Shown: one piece after another, positions 5,805 to 8,720 of the stretch
How the letters are laid out: each line of letters opens with the position of its first letter
How positions within the stretch are numbered: position 1 is the first letter of the stretch
Assembly (NCBI GenBank): GCA_002383615.1
Contig: DFYN01000084.1
Location: forward strand, 5,867 to 14,586
Direction of reading: 5' to 3'
Source: Anaerolineaceae bacterium UBA4081
GTDB taxonomy: Bacteria; Chloroflexota; Anaerolineae; Anaerolineales; Anaerolineaceae
DNA length: 8,720 bases
The notes under the pieces: generated by a model
Databases searched by the model: none
The model's input: only the letters and a program-made list of their open reading frames with translations
Told to the model about the DNA's origin: nothing
Position numbers and translations under genes: made by a program

Positions 5805-6720
5805 AATTAAGCAATTGGTGGTTTTAAGCGGGAAAGGGGGTACAGGAAAATCCAGTTTGGTGGCTGCCTTTGCGCACCTCAGCAGTCTCGATTCTCTTGA
5901 TCCCCACACCATCATTGTAGATGCAGATGTGGATGCTGCTAATCTTCGCCTTGTCATACAACCCCAAGAGTCCAGCCCAACTGAATTTTGGGGTGGGTCA
6001 CTGGCGGATATTGACCCAGAGCTATGTATGGGGTGTGGTGATTGCGCATCTGTCTGCCGATATGACGCGGTCATTCAACAAGCTGACCGAAAAATTTTTC
6101 AAATTGACCCGATGGCTTGTGATGGCTGTGCTGCCTGTGTTTATGCCTGTCCCCAAAAAGCGATCTCAATGATACAACAGCAGGAAGGTCTCTGGTTTTA
6201 CTCAAAAACGCCGTATGGCGACCTTTATGATGCTGAACTATTCCCTGGCAAAGAAAATTCTGGAAAGCTTGTGACGACGATCAAACAACGGGCACGCCTT
6301 TGTGCGGAGGAAAATCACGCATCCTTAATCGTTGTTGATGGTCCTCCTGGCATAGGCTGCCCGGTGATTTCTGCTTGTGCTGGCGCCAATCTGGGGCTCA
6401 TTGTCACTGAGCCCAGCGTAATGGGACTGCATGACCTAAAGCGCATTTTGGGGGTTCTGCAGCATTTCAAGATACCTACGGTTATTTGTATCAATAAAAG
6501 CGACCTCTATCCTGAAGGCACCAGGCATATAGAGGAATTTGCTTCACTTGAGGGCATCCAAATCTTGGAGAGTATTCCATTTGATGAGCATATCCCTCAG
6601 GCGATGCTAAAGGGCATGCCTATCACGGCTGCGTTTCCAAACTCTGAGTCAGCCAAGGCAATCCGGCACCTCTGGGATTCAGTGTTAGGTCTGCTCAATA
6701 GGGAGGCGAAAAAAGAATGA
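5785..6720 (+). CDS. MinD/Mrp-type P-loop ATPase with inserted 2[4Fe-4S] ferredoxin domain (second copy)
   Basis: A 311-residue paralog of the preceding protein with the same plan. Walker A GKGGTGKS is at residues 16-23 and DAD at 46-48. Inserted ferredoxin motifs have Cys 81, 84, 87, 91 and Cys 112, 115, 118, 122, all present. The Walker B region is VVDGPPG, and EPSVMGLHDLKR matches EPTPFGLHDLKQ of the first copy. All catalytic and cluster-binding residues are kept in both copies, so neither looks like a dead partner. The start ATG 5785 lies within the end of the first copy and has only a weak ribosome site, as expected for translational coupling. The gene ends in a four-base ATGA overlap with the DUF59 gene. 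Paired ATPases of this type are a hallmark of ORP gene sets; a heterodimer is likely but not shown. Confidence 0.95.
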   Translation: MPPSTSEIKQLVVLSGKGGTGKSSLVAAFAHLSSLDSLDPHTIIVDADVDAANLRLVIQPQESSPTEFWGGSLADIDPELCMGCGDCASVCRYDAVIQQADRKIFQIDPMACDGCAACVYACPQKAISMIQQQEGLWFYSKTPYGDLYDAELFPGKENSGKLVTTIKQRARLCAEENHASLIVVDGPPGIGCPVISACAGANLGLIVTEPSVMGLHDLKRILGVLQHFKIPTVICINKSDLYPEGTRHIEEFASLEGIQILESIPFDEHIPQAMLKGMPITAAFPNSESAKAIRHLWDSVLGLLNREAKKE

Positions 6721-7025
6721 CTCAAAAAACTATTCCGGAATTGTCTGACGTTATTGAGCAATTAAAAAAAGTCATTGATCCTGAAACCGGTGTCGATGTT
6801 GTTCGCATGCAGCTGGTGCAGAATCTAAGAATTGATTTAAATGGAAAGGTCGTTTATACATTCCGACCTTCATCTCCATTGTGTCCCATTGCTGTGCCAT
6901 TAGCGGTCAGTATTATTCAAGCAATAAATGATGTTGAAGGTTTTGCTGGTCAACAAATTACGGTCGTTGATTATGTCCAGGCGGCAGAACTCAATGAGAT
7001 CTTGAAATCAATTACAGAAGGCTAG
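6717..7025 (+). CDS. DUF59/MIP18-type iron-sulfur assembly protein
   Basis: A 102-residue protein of the DUF59 family (PF01883), relatives of which (SufT, the eukaryotic MIP18/CIA2, the N-terminal domain of Mrp) help mature iron-sulfur proteins. The family pattern is visible: VIDPETGVDVVRMQLVQNLRI, a beta-hairpin with DLNGKVVYTFRP, then PSSPLCPIAVPL with the conserved Cys at residue 56, and a final strand ITVVDYV. The ATG overlaps the stop of the second ATPase (ATGA), and GGAGG lies about ten bases upstream. DUF59 is often fused to Mrp ATPases, so a separate DUF59 protein directly coupled to two Mrp/MinD-like ferredoxin ATPases suggests it works with them. It is shorter than SufT and has no extra domain. 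Confidence 0.88.
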   Translation: MTQKTIPELSDVIEQLKKVIDPETGVDVVRMQLVQNLRIDLNGKVVYTFRPSSPLCPIAVPLAVSIIQAINDVEGFAGQQITVVDYVQAAELNEILKSITEG

Positions 7026-7035
7026 TGAACTATTT

Positions 7036-7051
7036 GGATGTTGCAATATCC
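7036..7051. other. Near-perfect 16-bp palindrome before the CGGC gene
   Basis: GGATGTTGCAATATCC is a palindrome with one mismatch per half (a G-U pair in RNA) and a TTGCAA centre. It lies in the 76-base gap between the DUF59 and CGGC genes. It could be a protein-binding site or a small RNA element. I find no convincing promoter beside it. Confidence 0.3.
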
Positions 7052-7101
7052 GTGAGATGGAATGTTTGGTGCATTGATTTTTAATAAATAAGGAGATGGA
7101 C

Positions 7102-7548
7102 ATGGGCGACGTTAAAAAAATCGGGATTATTATTTGCGACCGATACCGAAGATGTGCTGGCGGTAAATGCTTGCGGGCAATGCAAAACCGGGAAGGTGCC
7201 TTCACCCAGTATGCTGGTGAAGAAGTTGAATTGGTTGGATATACAACTTGTGAGGGGTGCCCGGGTGGCAACATTGAGTATACGGGCGAAGAAATGGTAA
7301 AAAATGGGGCACAGGTTATTCATCTTGCCACCGGGTTATTGGTTGGCTATCCTCCTTGTCCCTATATCGATACTTTCAAAGACTTCCTCGAAAAGCGCTA
7401 TGGCGTACAGGTAGTTTTGGGAACGCACCCAATTCCAGAGAAGTATTTGGAAATGCACTCACAACTTGGAACATGGGATGAGCCAGAATGGGAATCAAAG
7501 CTTGCAGAAGTCATGGCTGATGAGGACACACGTAAAGCTTACAACTAA
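7102..7548 (+). CDS. CGGC domain-containing protein, putative metal binder
   Basis: A 148-residue protein of the CGGC family (PF08821), thought to bind metal through conserved cysteines; its exact function is unknown. Visible features are an N-terminal strand KKIGIIICDRYRRC, CAGGKC, the family centre CEGCPGGN (the usual CGGCPG with Gly changed to Glu), the strand NGAQVIHLATG, and PPCPYIDTFKDFLEKRYG. I chose ATG 7102 because AGGAG (7091-7095) is six bases upstream; it directly touches the alternative ATG 7096, which is too close. It lies 76 bases after the DUF59 gene, in the same direction. Its place in this operon suggests a role in binding or delivering the metal used for the cluster, but the sequence does not show which metal. 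Confidence 0.85.
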   Translation: MGDVKKIGIIICDRYRRCAGGKCLRAMQNREGAFTQYAGEEVELVGYTTCEGCPGGNIEYTGEEMVKNGAQVIHLATGLLVGYPPCPYIDTFKDFLEKRYGVQVVLGTHPIPEKYLEMHSQLGTWDEPEWESKLAEVMADEDTRKAYN

Positions 7549-7662
7549 TGGCGTAATTAGCATCATTCAAATACAAAGGGACTACATGGGTGTGCATTTT
7601 GTGTTGACTCCAATGTGGGTGAATTCACTTCAGGTGAAAGTATTAAACAAAAGCAGGGTAAA

Positions 7663-8613
7663 GTGATTGCATTTGGTCCAATTCCTTCTCGCCGGTTAGG
7701 GTATAGCATTGGTATCAACCATATACCACCGAAGCACTGCACTTATGCCTGTGTATACTGCCAGGTTGGCAGGACGTCACACCTTCAGGTTTCTCGCAGG
7801 GCGTTTTATCCCGTAAGCCAAATAATCGATGAGGTTGGAAAGAAAATTGCCGAAAGCGATTCAATAAACCATCCCATAGATTATTTGACCCTTGTTCCAG
7901 ACGGCGAACCAACCCTGGATATAAATCTGGCAGAACTCATAGCAGAGCTAAAAGTATATCGTCTCCCAATCGCGGTGATTTCAAACGCATCCCTCATTGA
8001 CAGAGAAGATGTTCAGGATGGACTGTTGTTTGCAGATTGGGTGTCCTTAAAGGTTGATGCTATTGGAGAGGATGATTGGCGCAAAATCAACCGACCCCAT
8101 CACCATCTGTCTCTCCCGTCAATACTTAAGAATATCCTGAAATTTCGCAATCGATTTCACGGAGAACTGGTAACAGAGACGATGCTGGTGGCTGATGTTA
8201 ATGATAGCGATGAGGCAATCCAAAAGTTAGCCAGCTTTCTATTAAAATTACAACCTTTCAAGTCCTACCTATCAATTCCCACCCGACCTCCAAGTGAAAC
8301 GTGGGTGCACCCACCAGATCCAAGCACACTTCAGAAGATCCTAACGGTATTATCTGATGAACTCTCATTTATTGACGTATTGTTTGAGGCGGAAGCCTTG
8401 GATTTTATTTCAACAGGGATAATCAGTGAAGATATTCTTGGAATAACGGCAGTTCACCCGCTGCGAGAAGAGGCATTGAAGGATATGCTTCGGCGCTCAG
8501 GTAAGGATTGGAGCGTTGTCGATCAGTTAATCGCTTCGAACAAATTGATTTGTATTCATTATCGAGATGAACGGTTTTACATGCGATGTGCTCCAGGACG
8601 AGATTCTTCATAA
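7663..8613 (+). CDS. Radical SAM enzyme, COG0731-like
   Basis: A radical S-adenosylmethionine protein of about 316 residues. The [4Fe-4S] motif CTYACVYCQ (Cys 26, 30, 33, CxxxCxxC) is intact and follows the family opening FGPIPSRRLG...GINHIPPKHC. Next comes LVPDGEPTLD, the glycine-rich SAM-binding 'GE' motif, then the barrel strands AVISNAS and DWVSLKVDA. The last 80 residues or so form a small helical, probably winged-helix-like, extension (HPLREEALKDMLRRSG...DERFYMRC). I place the start at GTG 7663 because the family usually begins right at this 'IAFGP' segment and AGGG lies four bases upstream. GTG 7615, 16 residues earlier, is possible. No substrate can be named; relatives include enzymes annotated as wyosine-type or cluster-linked radical SAM proteins, and that naming should not be carried over. 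It is the last gene before the terminator. Confidence 0.88.
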   Translation: MIAFGPIPSRRLGYSIGINHIPPKHCTYACVYCQVGRTSHLQVSRRAFYPVSQIIDEVGKKIAESDSINHPIDYLTLVPDGEPTLDINLAELIAELKVYRLPIAVISNASLIDREDVQDGLLFADWVSLKVDAIGEDDWRKINRPHHHLSLPSILKNILKFRNRFHGELVTETMLVADVNDSDEAIQKLASFLLKLQPFKSYLSIPTRPPSETWVHPPDPSTLQKILTVLSDELSFIDVLFEAEALDFISTGIISEDILGITAVHPLREEALKDMLRRSGKDWSVVDQLIASNKLICIHYRDERFYMRCAPGRDSS

Positions 8614-8639
8614 TATTTGCACTTGCTCTAAATAGATCA

Positions 8640-8665
8640 AACCCCCTACCGAGCGATAGGGGGTT
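8640..8665. terminator. Hairpin terminator after the operon
   Basis: AACCCCCTA (8640-8648) and TAGGGGGTT (8657-8665) form a perfect nine-pair stem with an eight-base loop, 26 bases after the radical SAM stop codon. The T-run is only two bases on the plus strand and about three on the minus strand, so termination may be partial. The remaining bases to 8720 contain a few short overlapping inverted repeats (for instance CTCCA/TGGAG at 8677-8690) and no gene I can support. Confidence 0.7.
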
Positions 8666-8720
8666 CGCTATGTGAACTCCAATCCTGGAGACTAACCCAG
8701 GTCTGTGATGATTTGCTGGT

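Noticed and set aside
8692..8720. Possible C-terminus of a minus-strand gene (QQIITDLG then stop) entering from the right edge and facing the 8640-8665 hairpin.
   Set aside because: Only eight codons lie in the window, too few to support a gene, although the convergent layout would make sense.

Overview
The window looks like chromosomal DNA from a strictly anaerobic bacterium, most likely a member of Chloroflexota (Anaerolineae-like). That placement is an inference from the look of the ABC transporter, the PadR/DUF5320 pair and the metal-cluster genes, with no database search behind it. All reading frames are ordinary bacterial genes with good Shine-Dalgarno sites. I see no mobile element, tRNA, rRNA or CRISPR array.

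Layout. (1) 130-2052 (+): an ABC exporter half-transporter with fused membrane and ATPase domains, ending before a very strong hairpin at 2196-2231. (2) 3173 down to 2291 (-): a small operon of a PadR-type repressor followed by two small glycine-rich DUF5320-type proteins, converging on the same hairpin. (3) 3174-3405: a compact, AT-rich divergent control region. It holds two near-consensus sigma70-type promoters pointing outwards, a nested palindrome over the padR promoter, and two further dyads in the rightward promoter and leader. (4) 3406-8613 (+): a seven-gene operon closed by a hairpin at 8640-8665. In order it encodes an XRE/cupin regulator fused in frame to a NifX-like domain, a second free-standing NifX-like protein, two paralogous MinD/Mrp-type ATPases each with an inserted 2[4Fe-4S] ferredoxin domain, a DUF59/MIP18-type Fe-S assembly protein, a CGGC-domain protein, and a radical SAM enzyme.

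Functionally, region 4 resembles the anaerobe-specific 'orange protein' (ORP) gene sets known from Desulfovibrio, where PF02579 (NifX-like) proteins that bind a Mo/Cu-S cluster occur with paired MinD-like ferredoxin ATPases. The likely shared theme is assembly, carriage or insertion of an iron-sulfur or heterometal cluster. The ferredoxin ATPases would act as assembly motors, the NifX-like proteins as cluster carriers, and the DUF59, CGGC and radical SAM proteins as accessory factors. The substrate or target enzyme is not visible here. The most distinctive points are the regulator-NifX fusion with a perfectly placed internal ribosome binding site and start, the dense control region, the translationally coupled PadR-DUF5320 operon, and the added CGGC and radical SAM genes.
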